From Flavobacteriales bacterium (GTDB lineage: Bacteria > Bacteroidota > Bacteroidia > Flavobacteriales_D > Sanyastnellaceae), in NCBI GenBank assembly GCA_002863125.1, contig PKEB01000025.1:1-64000 (forward strand): a stretch of 64,000 nt of DNA. The letters are read 5' to 3'. The translations under genes were made by a program, and so were the position numbers. Under the pieces are notes generated by a model. The model had not been told where the DNA came from, did not search any database, and saw only the letters and a program-made list of their open reading frames with translations. Below are positions 63,769 through 64,000 of this stretch, in pieces; the stretch's first letter is position 1, and the number at the start of each line of letters is the position of its first letter.

Positions 63769-64000
63769 GTCCTGACGTCCGCCGGCGCCAGTGACCCCCT
63801 CAACGCGAACACGCAGGATAGAAGCACAATCGGCACGACGCCTTGCTGCAATTCGAGTAAACTTTCGATGGTACCGTTGAGTACCAGCGCCGCGGTCCAC
63901 ATCAACAGCAGGGTATTTTGTGACCGGTACGCCAAGACTGCGGTTCCTCCCCACCACACGAGGATCAAGACCAACCCCATCCATCCGTGGCTCACGGCAA
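63765..64000 (-). CDS. C-terminal fragment of a probable O-antigen-ligase-like membrane protein (partial)
   Basis: About 78 residues run in from the right edge of the window, with no stop codon before the edge. Two hydrophobic helices (GLVLILVWWGGTAVLAY and VVPIVLLSCVFALRG) flank LMWTAALVLNGTIESLLELQQGV. The NxxIESLLExQxGV wording resembles the C-terminus of O-antigen ligase/polymerase (Wzy) proteins. The fragment is too short to be sure, and the start is outside the window. Its TAG overlaps the pyrG TAA in CTAA. Confidence 0.5.
   Translation of the reverse strand, partial: AVSHGWMGLVLILVWWGGTAVLAYRSQNTLLLMWTAALVLNGTIESLLELQQGVVPIVLLSCVFALRGSLAPADVRT

Overview
The window is a densely packed chromosomal segment of a GC-rich member of the Bacteroidota, most likely a Flavobacteriales-type marine lineage. 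The evidence is internal: Bacteroidota -7 promoter boxes (TAnnTTTG and variants) with essentially no Shine-Dalgarno sequences, an S46 dipeptidyl-peptidase, a PD40/OmpA outer-membrane protein, DUF4199 and DUF6438 proteins, a Cys-type CcmE, a large CcmF and a menaquinone methyltransferase. No gap between genes exceeds 300 bases. I see no tRNA, rRNA, CRISPR array, insertion sequence, prophage or integrase; this reads as core genome rather than an accessory island.

Layout. 1-2.9 kb: a DUF4199 membrane protein, the small SRP RNA, an acyl-CoA carboxylase biotin carboxylase and a sirtuin. 3.0-10.0 kb: one tightly overlapping transcription unit with a DEDDh exonuclease, cytochrome c maturation genes ccmB-C-D-E-F, a DUF2520 protein and a KdsC-like phosphatase. 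10-14.6 kb: yidC, a DUF6438 lipoprotein and an S46 peptidase, closed by a terminator. 14.6-18.4 kb: ppc, divergent from trmD and rplS. 18.4-21.5 kb: ftcD and hutI (histidine degradation; hutH lies apart at 38.4 kb). 21.5-31.1 kb: aroC, a dicarboxylate/amino-acid symporter, a PD40-OmpA protein, and a TPR protein paired with an outer-membrane barrel. 31.2-34.1 kb: gyrB and a short-chain dehydrogenase. 34.1-40 kb: a four-gene MacAB-type ABC exporter unit and hutH. 40-43.4 kb: an M16-derived protein, an FtsE-like ATPase and a GT2 glycosyltransferase. 43.4-49.3 kb: a reverse-strand unit recR, GT2-fusion, 2-oxoacid dehydrogenase E2, exonuclease, GT4. 49.3-57 kb: a sodium:solute symporter, a class I aminotransferase, heptose-phosphate kinase, TrkH/KtrB, MenG and AroA. 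57-64 kb: an EI24 protein, mpl, mntR-zupT with a visible operator, an AI-2E family transporter, pyrG, and the 3' end of a probable O-antigen-ligase-like gene.

The most notable signal is regulatory. Eleven genes carry a -7-like box exactly 4 nt before the start codon, and three more carry one 3-6 nt before it. The SRP RNA gene, whose 5' end can be fixed from its closing helix, has the same 4-nt spacing between box and +1. Transcription at these genes should therefore begin on the start codon itself, i.e. produce leaderless mRNAs. Most of the rest is housekeeping: precursor supply (AccC, Ppc, AroC, AroA, PyrG), envelope biogenesis (YidC, KdsC, HldE-type kinase, Mpl, glycosyltransferases), respiration (Ccm, MenG) and peptide/histidine catabolism. 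All functional calls rest on motifs and family recognition by eye; no database search was run.
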